A DNA stretch of 64,000 bases, taken from Rubrivivax sp. (lineage in GTDB: Bacteria > Pseudomonadota > Gammaproteobacteria > Burkholderiales > Burkholderiaceae_C). Below the pieces are notes generated by a model. That model had not been told where the DNA came from. It searched no databases and saw only the letters and a program-made list of their open reading frames with translations. Positions within the stretch are counted from its first letter, which is position 1; every line of letters begins with the position of its first letter. Positions 8,363 through 16,825 of this stretch are shown here, piece by piece. The position numbers were made by a program, and so were the translations under genes. Where the stretch lies: contig JAUXRG010000048.1 of assembly GCA_030681795.1 (NCBI GenBank), positions 154,473-218,472 of the forward strand, in the 5' to 3' direction.

Positions 8363-9798
8363 CGGCCTGGCCAGGCGGCGCCACAAGACGATGCGGGGGC
8401 CTGCTGGCATGGGCCGTCGTCGCGCTGCTGCTGGTGCGCCTGGCTTCGCTGGCGATGGTTCCGCTGATGGATACCACCGAGGCGCGCTACGCCGACATCG
8501 CCCGAAGAATGGTGCAAGGCGGTGACTGGATCACGCCCTGGTTCACCGAGACGGTGCCGTTCTGGGGCAAGCCGCCGCTCTCGTTCTGGGCCACCGCGCT
8601 GAGCTTCAAGCTGCTGGGCGTGAACGAATTTGCCGCGCGGCTCCCGCACCTGCTGCTCGGCGTGGCGGTGGCCGCCCTGGTGTGGAGGCACGCGCGGCGC
8701 CACTCACGGCGTGCCGCCTGGCACGCCATGGCCTGGCTGGGTGCCTCGTCGCTATTTCTCGTGGCCAGCGGCGCGGTCATGACCGACATGGCGCTGGCAC
8801 TGGGTACGACCCTGGTGATGGTCGGCTTCTGGAAGGCCTTCCACGGGGGCGACGGCCGCGCGCGCATGCCTTGGGCGATGGTGCTGGGCGCGGCGATCGG
8901 CCTGCTCGCCAAGGGCCCGGTGTCGGTCATCTTGTGGGGCGTGCCCGTGGTGGGCTGGGTGCTGTTTGGCGGCCACCTGGTGCAGGCGTGGCGGCGCATC
9001 GCCTGGCTGCGCGGGGCCGCCCTGGTCCTCGTCGTGAGCCTGCCGTGGTACGCCTGGGCCGAGAGCCGCACGCCGGGCTTTCTGGAGTACTTCATCGTCG
9101 GCGAACACTGGATGCGCTTCGTCACGCCCGGGTGGAAGGGCGACCTGTACGGCAGTGCGCACATCTTCCCGCGCGGCGCGATCTGGCTCTTCGCGCTGGG
9201 CGCGGTGGCGCCCTGGCCGTTCCTGCTGCCGGCGCTGTTTCCCGCACGCAGGCCGGCGGCGAGCGCGCCCGCGGCCTTCGACCCCGGCGAGCGCCGCTAC
9301 CTGCTGCTGTGGGCGCTGACGCCCTGCCTGTTCTTCACCCCGGCACGCAACATCCTGTGGACCTACGTGCTTCCCGGCCTCCCGGCGCTGGCCTTGCTGG
9401 CGGGCCGCTGGAGTGCGACGCGCGAGCGCCAACGCTGGGCGGAAGGCGTGCTGACGAGCGGCGTGGTTCTGAGCATCGTGGCCACGCTGGGATTGATATT
9501 TGTCGCGCAGACCAACGGTCGCTTCGACCGCAAGTCGGCCAAGGCCATCGTCGCCGAGTATCGCGAACGCCGGCAGGGCGGCGAGCCGCTGTACTTCCTG
9601 GACCGCGTGCCCTTTTCGGGCTCGTTCTATTCCGACGGGCAGGCACGCGTGCTCGAGCGGTTGGAGGCACTGCCCGGCGGCGGGTCTGCCCTCGTCGTGC
9701 TTGCCGAGAAGCGCCTGGCCGGGCTGCCGGCAGACGAGCGCCGCCGCCTGGAACCCCTGGCCCGGCGCGGTGACCAGGTGCTGGCACGCTGGCGCTGA
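8359..9798 (+). CDS. ArnT/PMT-type polyprenyl-phosphate glycosyltransferase
   Basis: A 479-residue polytopic enzyme of the GT-C class that transfers a sugar from polyprenyl phosphate to lipid A, LPS or another periplasmic acceptor. The first external loop reads DTTEARYADIARRM, the acidic/ARY motif of ArnT-like proteins, then GGDWITPWF and FWGKPPL. About ten hydrophobic helices follow up to residue 400, then a short periplasmic C-terminal part ending near 479. The start is GTG at 8359. With the preceding GtrB-like gene and the convergent GtrA-like gene it forms a complete three-part glycosylation set. The sugar and acceptor cannot be read from the sequence. Confidence 0.9.
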   Translation: MTAWPGGATRRCGGLLAWAVVALLLVRLASLAMVPLMDTTEARYADIARRMVQGGDWITPWFTETVPFWGKPPLSFWATALSFKLLGVNEFAARLPHLLLGVAVAALVWRHARRHSRRAAWHAMAWLGASSLFLVASGAVMTDMALALGTTLVMVGFWKAFHGGDGRARMPWAMVLGAAIGLLAKGPVSVILWGVPVVGWVLFGGHLVQAWRRIAWLRGAALVLVVSLPWYAWAESRTPGFLEYFIVGEHWMRFVTPGWKGDLYGSAHIFPRGAIWLFALGAVAPWPFLLPALFPARRPAASAPAAFDPGERRYLLLWALTPCLFFTPARNILWTYVLPGLPALALLAGRWSATRERQRWAEGVLTSGVVLSIVATLGLIFVAQTNGRFDRKSAKAIVAEYRERRQGGEPLYFLDRVPFSGSFYSDGQARVLERLEALPGGGSALVVLAEKRLAGLPADERRRLEPLARRGDQVLARWR

Positions 9799-9823
9799 GC
9801 TCGACAGGCCGGCACGCTCTCGC

Positions 9824-10252
9824 CTAGCGAGCGCCCTTGGGAGCAAACGCCCAGTGCCGGCTCACCACGAAGGTCATGACCGCCACCAGGCCCAGCACAA
9901 CGGCCAGGGCCAGGCCGTAGTTCCACCCGGCCCGCAGCAGCAGCCAATAGACGAACTGGTTGAGTCCGAAAGCCAGCAGCGACACCAAAAGAAATCGCCC
10001 CACCGAGCGCCAGGCCGGGGCCCTGTGGGTACCGAAACTCAACCGCCAGTGCCCGAAGAAGGACACGGCGAACGCCACGCACCAGGCCAGGACATTGGCC
10101 GTGAGTGGGGACCAGGCGGCGCGCGCGACCAGCCCGACCACGACGCCGAAGTGAACCCCCGTGGCCAACGCGCCGACGACCATGAACCACAACGCCGGTT
10201 TGGCCTGGCCTCGTCCACGGGTCGATGGCAATGGTTTCCTCGTGGGGGGCAT
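9824..10252 (-). CDS. GtrA-like lipid-linked sugar flippase
   Basis: A 142-residue, four-helix membrane protein of the GtrA family, proposed to flip undecaprenyl-phosphate-linked sugar to the periplasm. Seen directly: a short basic N-terminus, WFMVVGALATGVHFGVVVGL as helix 1, NVLAWCVAFAVSFFGHWRLSF (the family's conserved FxxHRxxTF-like stretch) and FVVSRHWAF at the end. The start is placed at the ATG at 10252, which gives the family's usual length; the open frame extends to 10453 but that part is not membrane-like. It is convergent with the ArnT-like gene, 25 bp apart. It therefore has its own promoter somewhere in 10253-10439, where I see no clear consensus. Confidence 0.88.
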   Translation of the reverse strand: MPPTRKPLPSTRGRGQAKPALWFMVVGALATGVHFGVVVGLVARAAWSPLTANVLAWCVAFAVSFFGHWRLSFGTHRAPAWRSVGRFLLVSLLAFGLNQFVYWLLLRAGWNYGLALAVVLGLVAVMTFVVSRHWAFAPKGAR

Positions 10253-10439
10253 GCTGACGGTCGCCGGTTGGGGAGGGGGCGGCCCGGAAGTGCCTTGCCT
10301 GAACCCGCCGGCGCGATTGTAGGGAGGCGCCTGCCAAGGCAAGGACGCGAGGATGCAAGGACACAAGCCCCCGCCTCGGCGCAGAAATCCAGATACCCAT
10401 ATAGTCCGCGGCGCACCGGAGCCTGGCATCCCCTCCCGA

Positions 10440-10895
10440 ATGAACGAGGTCACTCACCGCAGACCCCCCTCCACATCGTTCGACGGTGTGCTGCGGTCGG
10501 CCGCGTGGCTGGCGCGCTGGCTCATCGTCTTGCTGGTGATGGCCGACCAGATCGGGTCGCCGCTGCATCGTCACCGCCACGATTCCGGTGTCGATGGCAG
10601 CTTCTCCCTGGGCGGTGTCGCCGGCACATCGTCCGGCTCGCAGATTGGCGACGCGGGCGGCGGGCAGGCGTTCTTCCATGCGGTCAATGCGATCCGCGCC
10701 AGCGCGCGCCCATGGATGGCGGTTGCGGCCGACGACATCGATGTGCCGCAGTTCGCCCTGGCCGAGATCGCCGCCCCGCTGTGGCCCGCGCTAGCGGCGC
10801 CTGACTTCCCGCAGTCTTCCTCGCCACCCGCACTGACCCACAGGCCTCACCTGAGCCTGCCGCCGCACGGCCGCGCGCCACCACGGCACGCCTGA
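10440..10895 (+). CDS. Small protein with one helix and a His cluster, leading the metal efflux operon
   Basis: A 151-residue protein I do not recognise as a named family. It has one hydrophobic helix (AWLARWLIVLLVMADQIG, about residues 22-39), directly followed by SPLHRHRHDSG, a cluster of three histidines. The rest is rich in Ala/Ser/Pro, with a His-containing tail. Position and composition suggest a periplasmic metal-associated protein comparable in role to CzcI, the small protein preceding the czc genes in Cupriavidus; this is inference only. The ATG at 10440 gives the helix an N-terminal position. A 72-bp gap separates it from the adaptor gene. Confidence 0.6.
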   Translation: MNEVTHRRPPSTSFDGVLRSAAWLARWLIVLLVMADQIGSPLHRHRHDSGVDGSFSLGGVAGTSSGSQIGDAGGGQAFFHAVNAIRASARPWMAVAADDIDVPQFALAEIAAPLWPALAAPDFPQSSSPPALTHRPHLSLPPHGRAPPRHA

Positions 10896-10967
10896 ACCGC
10901 CCGCCCTGCCGCCCAGTTCAGTGGTTCGCCCGCATCCCGTGGCGAGCCGGTCTTTTGTGGAGTCCCC

Positions 10968-12089
10968 ATGCCCTATCGTGTCACCCGGCGCGCGCTGCTG
11001 CGTTGCGCCCCGTCCCTCTTGTTGTTGGCTGCGGCCTCCGTGCACGCCGCCGACGAGTTTGCCGTCACGCCCGCACAGCTGCAGGCGCTGGGTGTCCAGT
11101 TGCAGCGCCTGGAGCAACCCAGCGCGATTGCCGGCCCGGCCTATCCGGCGCGGGTGGTATTGCCGCCGAGCCAGGAATATGTGCTCAGTGCGCCGCTGGC
11201 CGGCGTGGTGGATCAACTGCTGGTGGCCGAGAACGACGCGGTGAAGGCGGGGCAGCCGCTGCTGCGCCTGGTCAGCCCGGAGCTGGGTGAACTGCAGCTC
11301 AAGCTGAGCGAGGCGGCCTCCAAGCTGCGCCTGTCGCAGAAGACCCTGCAGCGCGAGCGAGCGCTCTTCGCAGAGGGGATCGTTCCCGAGCGCCGCGTTC
11401 AAGAGGCCGAGTCGGCCGCGGCCGAGGACCAGGCCCGCCTGCGCCAGGCGCAAGCCGCGCTGCGTCTGGCCGGCGTGGACGCCGCTGCGCTCCAGCGCGT
11501 GGCCGACGGTGGCGCGATGCAGGACGCCTTGCTGCTGCGCGCACGCACCGCGGGCGTCGTCGTGAAGCTCGAAGCCAGGCCGGGCCAGCGCGTCCAGCAG
11601 GCCGACGCGCTGGCGCATATCGCCGACACACGCAAGCTCTGGCTGGACATCCAGATCCCGGTCAGCCGCCAGGCGCAAGTGGCCCTCAAGGGCGCCCCGG
11701 TCACCGGCGTCGACCGTGAGCTCACCGCCCGGGCCTCGAGCTTCGGCAGCGCGGTCAGCGAGAGCCAGACGGTGATGATGCGCGCCGAGGTCACGCGCGG
11801 CGCAGCGGGCCTGCGCCCAGGTGAGTTCGTGCAGGTGCGCGTGCCTTTCGCCGCCAGCGGCGCCGAGCCGGGCTGGCCGGTGCCGGTGCCCGCCGTGGCG
11901 CACCAGGGCGACAAGGCCTATGTCTTCGTGCGCACCGAGAAGGGGTTTGTCGCCCAGCCGGTCACGGTGCTCGAGAGCGCCGGCGCCTCGCTGCGCGTCC
12001 AGGGGGCCTTGCGCTCGGGTCAGGAAATTGCGGTGTCTTCGGTGATCGCGCTGAAGGCGGCCTGGCTCGGCAAGGGCGGGAGCAACTGA
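10968..12089 (+). CDS. Heavy-metal RND efflux periplasmic adaptor (CzcB/CusB-like)
   Basis: A 373-residue membrane-fusion protein linking the inner-membrane RND pump to the outer-membrane channel. It has a signal peptide with a twin-arginine-like start (residues 1-27, ending VHA-ADE). A lipoyl/barrel-sandwich half follows (AGVVDQLLVAENDAVKAGQPLLRLVSPELG), then a helical hairpin (about 103-170, many Glu/Arg/Ala). The second lipoyl half has ARTAGVVVKLEARPGQRVQQ, and the beta-barrel part contains GEFVQVRVPF near residue 286. No extended His-rich N-terminal metal domain of the CzcB kind is present. Stop and pump start are 78 bp apart, filled by a REP-like hairpin element. Confidence 0.92.
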   Translation: MPYRVTRRALLRCAPSLLLLAAASVHAADEFAVTPAQLQALGVQLQRLEQPSAIAGPAYPARVVLPPSQEYVLSAPLAGVVDQLLVAENDAVKAGQPLLRLVSPELGELQLKLSEAASKLRLSQKTLQRERALFAEGIVPERRVQEAESAAAEDQARLRQAQAALRLAGVDAAALQRVADGGAMQDALLLRARTAGVVVKLEARPGQRVQQADALAHIADTRKLWLDIQIPVSRQAQVALKGAPVTGVDRELTARASSFGSAVSESQTVMMRAEVTRGAAGLRPGEFVQVRVPFAASGAEPGWPVPVPAVAHQGDKAYVFVRTEKGFVAQPVTVLESAGASLRVQGALRSGQEIAVSSVIALKAAWLGKGGSN

Positions 12090-12160
12090 TGGCCCCCACG
12101 CTCACTACGTTCACTGCCCCCCAAGGGGGCGCCGCCTCCCTTGGGACGGCCCGGCGGGAG
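12090..12160. repeat. REP-like hairpin element between adaptor and pump genes
   Basis: The whole gap between the adaptor and pump genes is a GC-rich repeat-like unit. It contains an inverted repeat around ccccccaagggggc (12115-12130) and ends in cccttgggacggcccggcg (12138-12156). The last bases, cggcgggag, also provide the GGGAG ribosome-binding site of the pump gene. A related sequence ending cccttggggcggcccggcg occurs at about 20990-21010. Such elements are common between genes in Comamonadaceae, but I cannot confirm copy number from one window. Confidence 0.6.
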
Positions 12161-12167
12161 TCCTGAA

Positions 12168-15100
12168 ATGCTGTCCCGTCTCGTCCAATTTGCGCTCGCA
12201 CAGCGCCTGTTCGTTCTGCTGGCCAGCGCGTTGCTGGTCGGCGCCGGCTGGCTGGCGTTCAAGAACCTGCCTATCGATGCCTTCCCGGATGTCTCGGGCA
12301 CGCAGGTCAAGATCATCATGAAGGCCCCGGGCATGACGCCCGAGGAGGTGGAGAGCCGCATCGCGCTGCCCATCGAGATCGAGATGCTGGGCATCCCCAA
12401 GCAGCGCATGCTGCGCTCGGTGTCCAAATACGGCCTGGTCGATGTGACGATCGACTTCGACGACGGCACCGATATCTACTGGGCGCGCCAGCAGGTCGCC
12501 GAACGCCTGGCCGGCATCAGCGGCGACCTGCCGGCCGGCATCGCCGGCGGCATGGCCCCGATCACCACGCCGCTGGGCGAGATGTTCATGTTCACCGTCG
12601 AGGGCGAGGGCTTGTCGCTGGAAGAGCGCCGCAGCCTGCTCGACTGGGTCATCCGCCCGGCCTTGCGCTCGGTGGTCGGCGTGGCCGACGTGAATGCCCT
12701 GGGCGGCAAGGTGCGCAGCTTCGAGGTGCTGCCCGACCCGGTCAAGCTCGCGGCAGTCGGCGTCTCCACGGCGCAGCTCAAGGCCGCCATCGAAGCCAAC
12801 AACCGCAATGACGGCGCGGGCCGGCTGGGCGAAGGCGACGAGGTGCTGCTGGTGCGCAGCGAAGGCAGCATCCGCCATGCCGACGACCTGCGCGCCATCG
12901 TCGTGAAGACCGATATGGGCGCCGTCGTGCGCCTGGGCGACGTGGCCCAGGTGCGCGAAGGCAGCGTCACGCGCGCCGGCGTGGTCACCAAGGACGGGCG
13001 CGGCGAGGCCGTGGAAGGCCTGGTGCTCGGCCTGGCCGGCGCCAATGCGCAGAAGGTGGTCGAGGGCGTGACGAAGAAGCTCGAGGAGATCAAGCCGGCG
13101 CTGCCCCAGGGTGTCTCGGTGAAGGTCTTCTACAACCGGGCCAGCCTGGTCGAAAAGGCCGTGGGCACGGTGGCCAAGGCCTTGCTGGAGGCCACCGTGC
13201 TGGTGCTGGTGCTGCTGGGCGCCTTTCTCGGCAACCTGCGAGCGGCCATCACCGTGGCCCTGGTGCTGCCCTTGTCGGCCTTGGCCACCTTCATCCTGAT
13301 GCGCTTCGCGGGCATGTCGGCCAACTTGATGAGCCTGGGCGGCCTGGCCATCGCGCTGGGCATGCTGGTGGATGCGGCGGTGGTGGTGGTGGAAAACGTC
13401 GTCCAGCACCTGGGCCACGACAAGGCCTCGGGCAAGCTGCCCCGGCTGCACATCGTATTCCGTGCGGTGCGCGAAGTGGCTGCACCGGTGGCCGCGGGCA
13501 TGCTCATCATCGTCGTCGTCTTCCTGCCACTGCTCACGCTGCAAGGGCTGGAAGGCAAATTCTTCGTGCCCGTGGCGTTGACCATCGTCTTTGCGCTGAT
13601 CAGCTCGCTGCTGCTGTCGCTGACGGTGATTCCGGTGCTCGCGTCCTACCTGCTGAAGAAGGTCAGCCACCAGGAGCCCTGGCTGCCGCGCATGATTCTG
13701 AAGGCCTATGTGCCCTCGCTGGAGATCGCCTTCAGGCGGCAAAAGCTCTTTTTTGCCGCAGCTGGCGGCCTGCTGCTGGTGGCCGTGGCGGTCTACCCGC
13801 TGGTGGGCAAGACCTTCATGCCCACCATGGACGAGGGCGACATCATCATCGGCATCGAGAAGCTGCCCTCCATCAGCCTGGAGCAGACCGCGGCACTGGA
13901 CCTGAAGATCCAGCAGGCGCTGATGAAGAACGTGCCCGAGATCACCAGCATCGTCGCCCGCGCGGGCTCCGACGAGATCGGGCTGGATCCGATGGGCCTG
14001 AACCAGACCGATACCTTCCTCGTGCTCAAGCCGCGCGAGAGCTGGCAGGTCGGCAGCAAGGAGGCGCTGCTCGACAAGATCCGCGGCGTGCTTGATCAGC
14101 TGCCCGGCGTGGCCTACAGCTTCACCCAGCCGATCGACATGCGCGTCTCCGAGATGGTCATCGGGGTGCGCGGCGACATCGCGATCAAGGTCTTCGGCCC
14201 CGATCTGGCGACGCTCAACGACCTGGCCAGCCAGATCGAGAAGGTGATGAAGGCGGTGCCGGGCAGCCAGGACGTCTACACGGTGGAAAACGACGGCGTG
14301 CAGTACCTGCGCGTGGTGGTGGATCGCCTGGCCGCCGGCCGCTACGGCCTGTCGGTGGAGGACGTGCAGGATGCGCTGCGCGTGCAGATCGAAGGCCAGC
14401 GCGCGGGTACCGTGATCGACGGCGGGCGACGCATACCGATCCTGCTGCGCGGGAGCGACTCGGTGCGAAGTTCACCGGCCGAGTTCGCCGCGCTTCGCAT
14501 CACCACGCCCGACGGCAAGAGCGTGCCGCTGCAGGCCATGGCGAAGTTGGAGCGCGACAGCGGGCCGGTGAAGATCGACCGCGAGATGGGCAGCCGCTAC
14601 GGCGTGGTGATCGCCAACGTGACCGGGCGCGACCTCGTCGGCTTCGTCGAAGAGGCGCAGGCCAAGGTGGCACAGGGCGTCAAACTGCCCACCGGCTACC
14701 GCGTCGCCTGGGGCGGCCAGTTCGAGAACCAGCAGCGCGCCGCGGCGCGGCTCACGCTGGTGGTGCCGCTGTCGCTGGGATTGATCTTCGTGATCCTGTT
14801 TTCGACCTTCGGCTCGGTGCGCCAGGCGCTGCTCGTGCTGAGCAACGTCCCGTTCGCCATGGTCGGCGGCATCGTCGCGTTGTGGCTGACCGGCGAATAT
14901 CTGTCGGTGCCGGCCTCGGTGGGCTTCATCGCGCTGCTGGGTATCGCGGTGCTCAATGGCGTGGTGCTGGTGAGCTACTTCAACCAGTTGCATGCCGAGG
15001 GCCTGTCGCTGCGGGAATGCGTGACCCAGGGAGCCCAGCGTCGCCTGCGGCCGGTGCTGATGACGGCGGCGATCACCGCTTTCGGCCTGATCCCCTTGCT

Positions 15101-15272
15101 CTTCGCCACGGGTCCGGGCTCGGAGATCCAGCGGCCGCTGGCCATCGTGGTGATCGGTGGCCTGCTTACCGCCACGGCGCTGACGCTGATCATGCTGCCG
15201 CTGCTGTACCTGAGATTCGGTCATCCAAAGGCCAATACGGGCGCCGCCCGCGTGGAGGTGAACCATGTCTAA
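12168..15272 (+). CDS. Heavy-metal efflux RND pump (CzcA/CusA family)
   Basis: A 1034-residue proton-driven HME-RND transporter expelling metal cations from periplasm or cytoplasm through the adaptor and outer-membrane factor. It starts MLSRLVQFALAQR, with the usual LPIDAFPDVSGTQVKI loop and EVESRIALPIE porter motif. The TM4 motif is AIALGMLVDAAVVVVEN with D402 and E409. Classical CzcA (Co/Zn/Cd) has an extra aspartate at the start of this motif (DFG...DGA), replaced here by ALG...DAA. That is nearer to the CusA-type pattern, so substrate should not be assumed to be Co/Zn/Cd. The start at 12168 follows GGGAG by 6 bases. Confidence 0.93.
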   Translation: MLSRLVQFALAQRLFVLLASALLVGAGWLAFKNLPIDAFPDVSGTQVKIIMKAPGMTPEEVESRIALPIEIEMLGIPKQRMLRSVSKYGLVDVTIDFDDGTDIYWARQQVAERLAGISGDLPAGIAGGMAPITTPLGEMFMFTVEGEGLSLEERRSLLDWVIRPALRSVVGVADVNALGGKVRSFEVLPDPVKLAAVGVSTAQLKAAIEANNRNDGAGRLGEGDEVLLVRSEGSIRHADDLRAIVVKTDMGAVVRLGDVAQVREGSVTRAGVVTKDGRGEAVEGLVLGLAGANAQKVVEGVTKKLEEIKPALPQGVSVKVFYNRASLVEKAVGTVAKALLEATVLVLVLLGAFLGNLRAAITVALVLPLSALATFILMRFAGMSANLMSLGGLAIALGMLVDAAVVVVENVVQHLGHDKASGKLPRLHIVFRAVREVAAPVAAGMLIIVVVFLPLLTLQGLEGKFFVPVALTIVFALISSLLLSLTVIPVLASYLLKKVSHQEPWLPRMILKAYVPSLEIAFRRQKLFFAAAGGLLLVAVAVYPLVGKTFMPTMDEGDIIIGIEKLPSISLEQTAALDLKIQQALMKNVPEITSIVARAGSDEIGLDPMGLNQTDTFLVLKPRESWQVGSKEALLDKIRGVLDQLPGVAYSFTQPIDMRVSEMVIGVRGDIAIKVFGPDLATLNDLASQIEKVMKAVPGSQDVYTVENDGVQYLRVVVDRLAAGRYGLSVEDVQDALRVQIEGQRAGTVIDGGRRIPILLRGSDSVRSSPAEFAALRITTPDGKSVPLQAMAKLERDSGPVKIDREMGSRYGVVIANVTGRDLVGFVEEAQAKVAQGVKLPTGYRVAWGGQFENQQRAAARLTLVVPLSLGLIFVILFSTFGSVRQALLVLSNVPFAMVGGIVALWLTGEYLSVPASVGFIALLGIAVLNGVVLVSYFNQLHAEGLSLRECVTQGAQRRLRPVLMTAAITAFGLIPLLFATGPGSEIQRPLAIVVIGGLLTATALTLIMLPLLYLRFGHPKANTGAARVEVNHV

Positions 15273-15567
15273 GTTCTGCTTGGCGCTGGTCTGCCCGCCG
15301 GAGATCGAAGAGAAGCTGCTCGACGTATTGCTGGCAACCGCGGGCGACGAAATCTTCACCAGCACCCCCACGTTCAGCCATGGCACGGCGCATGGCCGGC
15401 TGAGTGCGGTCGAGCATGTGATGGGCCGAAGCCTGGCGGTGCAGGTGCAGATCCTCGTCACCGAGGACGCAATGTCCAGGCTGCTGCAGACCCTGCGCCT
15501 ATCGTTTGCCGGCACCGGCCTGCGCTACTGGGCCTTGCCCCTGGCGGCCGAAGGAGAAATCGTATGA
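15265..15567 (+). CDS. DUF3240 small protein of metal RND operons
   Basis: A 100-residue protein without signal peptide or membrane segment. I recognise the DUF3240 pattern: an N-terminal LALVCPPEIEEKLLDVLL, a central FSHG..HGRLSAVEHVMGRS and a C-terminal RYWALPLAAEGEI. The fold looks like a PII/ferredoxin-like alpha-beta domain. The family is regularly encoded next to czcCBA-type genes, and a cytoplasmic regulatory or metal-sensing role is plausible but unproven. The gene overlaps the end of the pump gene by 8 bp and the start of the outer-membrane factor by 4 bp, so all three are translationally coupled. Confidence 0.85.
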   Translation: MSKFCLALVCPPEIEEKLLDVLLATAGDEIFTSTPTFSHGTAHGRLSAVEHVMGRSLAVQVQILVTEDAMSRLLQTLRLSFAGTGLRYWALPLAAEGEIV

Positions 15568-16796
15568 AGTACTGGATTGCAGCCGCGGGCCTGGCGCTCG
15601 CCCTTCCCCTGCACGCCGCGGGCGTGGCCACGCCCCCCGATCTGCCCGTTGCGGTGCAGGCGATCGCAGCCATCGACCAGGACCCCGCGGTGGCCCAGGC
15701 GCGGCATGTCGTGCAGGCCGCCACGCATTCGGCGGCCATGGTGGCGGCCTCGCCCTATGAGTGGACGGCCAGCGCGATGGCCCAGCGGCGGCGCATCGAC
15801 GGCAGCGCCGGCTCCAGCGAATGGTCGGCGCAGCTCGAGCGCACCATCCGCATCGGCGGCAAGGCCCAGATCGACCGCGATCTCGGCGACGCCGGCTTGC
15901 GGCAGGCGCGGGCGCAACTCGGCGCCGCGCGGGTCGACGTGGCACGCTCGCTCGTCGACCTCTGGCTGGACTGGTTGACGGCGCGGCAGACGCGCGAAGG
16001 GCTGCTCGAGCAGGCCCGCTTCGCGGAGGCCAACGTCAAGGCGGTGGAGACGCGCCGCAAGGCCGGCGACGCCGCGATGCTGGAGCTCGGCGTGGCCCAG
16101 GGCGACCTGGCCGCGGTGCAGCGCCAGCTGAGCCAGGCCGCGTCGACCGAGACCCGGGCCCATACGACGCTGCGCGTGCGCTTTCCCCAACTGGCGCTCG
16201 ACGCCAGGCCCTTGTCAGAGCCGGTGCCACTCGACCGCGACGAGGCTCAGTGGCGCGAGCAGGTCGCCGCCGGCAGCGAGGCTCTGCGCGCCGCGCAGTT
16301 CGCCCTGCGCAAGGCGGAACTGACCGCGGCGCGGTCGCGGGCCGATCGCGTGCCCGATCCGACGCTGGGGGTCTTCACCTCGTCGGAGGCCTCGCGCACC
16401 GAGCGCGTCATCGGTGTGAGCTTCAGCATTCCGCTGGGCGGCACCTACCGCGAGCAGGGCGCCAGCGAGGCGCTGCAGCAAGTCGAGGTCGCCCGTGCCG
16501 GGTTGGAGCGCCTCAGGCGTGACCTGGACGTGCAGGTCGCCACCGGGGTCGGCGAAGCCACGGGCAGCGTCGAACGCTGGAAACTGGCGGAGCAGTCGGC
16601 CACGGCGGCGCGCGAGGGTGCGCGCCTGACCCAGCGTGCCTACAGCCTGGGCGAGGCCGACCTGCAGGGCTTGCTGCTGGCCAGGCGCCAGGCGCTGGAT
16701 GCCGCCAATGCCGCCGTGGCCGCGCGCGCCGATGCCTTGCGCGCCAGGTATCGGCTGCTGGTCGACGCACGCCTGATCTGGGGCCTCGACGAGTAG
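15564..16796 (+). CDS. TolC-family outer-membrane efflux protein (CzcC-like)
   Basis: A 410-residue outer-membrane factor with a signal peptide at residues 1-18 (LPLHA-AGV). The long alpha-helical repeats of the OEP family are clear: ARAQLGAARVDVARSLVDLW, LLEQARFAEANVKAVETRRK, and in the second half SEALRAAQFALRKAELTAARS and RLTQRAYSLGEADLQGLLLA. The sequence RVPDPTLGVFTSSEASRTERV is the conserved mid-protein P-D-P-TLG turn of CzcC-like proteins. It is the last gene of the operon. The order adaptor-pump-DUF3240-OMF differs from the classical czcCBA order. Confidence 0.9.
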   Translation: MKYWIAAAGLALALPLHAAGVATPPDLPVAVQAIAAIDQDPAVAQARHVVQAATHSAAMVAASPYEWTASAMAQRRRIDGSAGSSEWSAQLERTIRIGGKAQIDRDLGDAGLRQARAQLGAARVDVARSLVDLWLDWLTARQTREGLLEQARFAEANVKAVETRRKAGDAAMLELGVAQGDLAAVQRQLSQAASTETRAHTTLRVRFPQLALDARPLSEPVPLDRDEAQWREQVAAGSEALRAAQFALRKAELTAARSRADRVPDPTLGVFTSSEASRTERVIGVSFSIPLGGTYREQGASEALQQVEVARAGLERLRRDLDVQVATGVGEATGSVERWKLAEQSATAAREGARLTQRAYSLGEADLQGLLLARRQALDAANAAVAARADALRARYRLLVDARLIWGLDE

Positions 16797-16802
16797 CGAG
16801 GG

Positions 16803-16819
16803 GCCGCGGCGGCCGCGGC
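16803..16819. terminator. Possible GC hairpin between convergent genes
   Basis: Two copies of the self-complementary octamer GCCGCGGC (16803-16810 and 16812-16819), one base apart, lie in the 29-bp gap between the convergent outer-membrane factor and TRAP permease genes. A stem is possible, but there is no T-run, so a role in termination is only a suggestion. Confidence 0.3.
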
Positions 16820-16825
16820 GTCGGT

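Noticed and set aside
12111..13742. Long minus-strand open frame opposite the RND pump
   Set aside because: Composition is that of an antisense shadow (His/Gln/Arg/Asp-rich), and the pump on the other strand is unambiguous.
12168..15272. Direct naming of the RND pump as czcA
   Set aside because: The TM4 motif lacks the first aspartate of proven Co/Zn/Cd pumps, so only the family is assigned.
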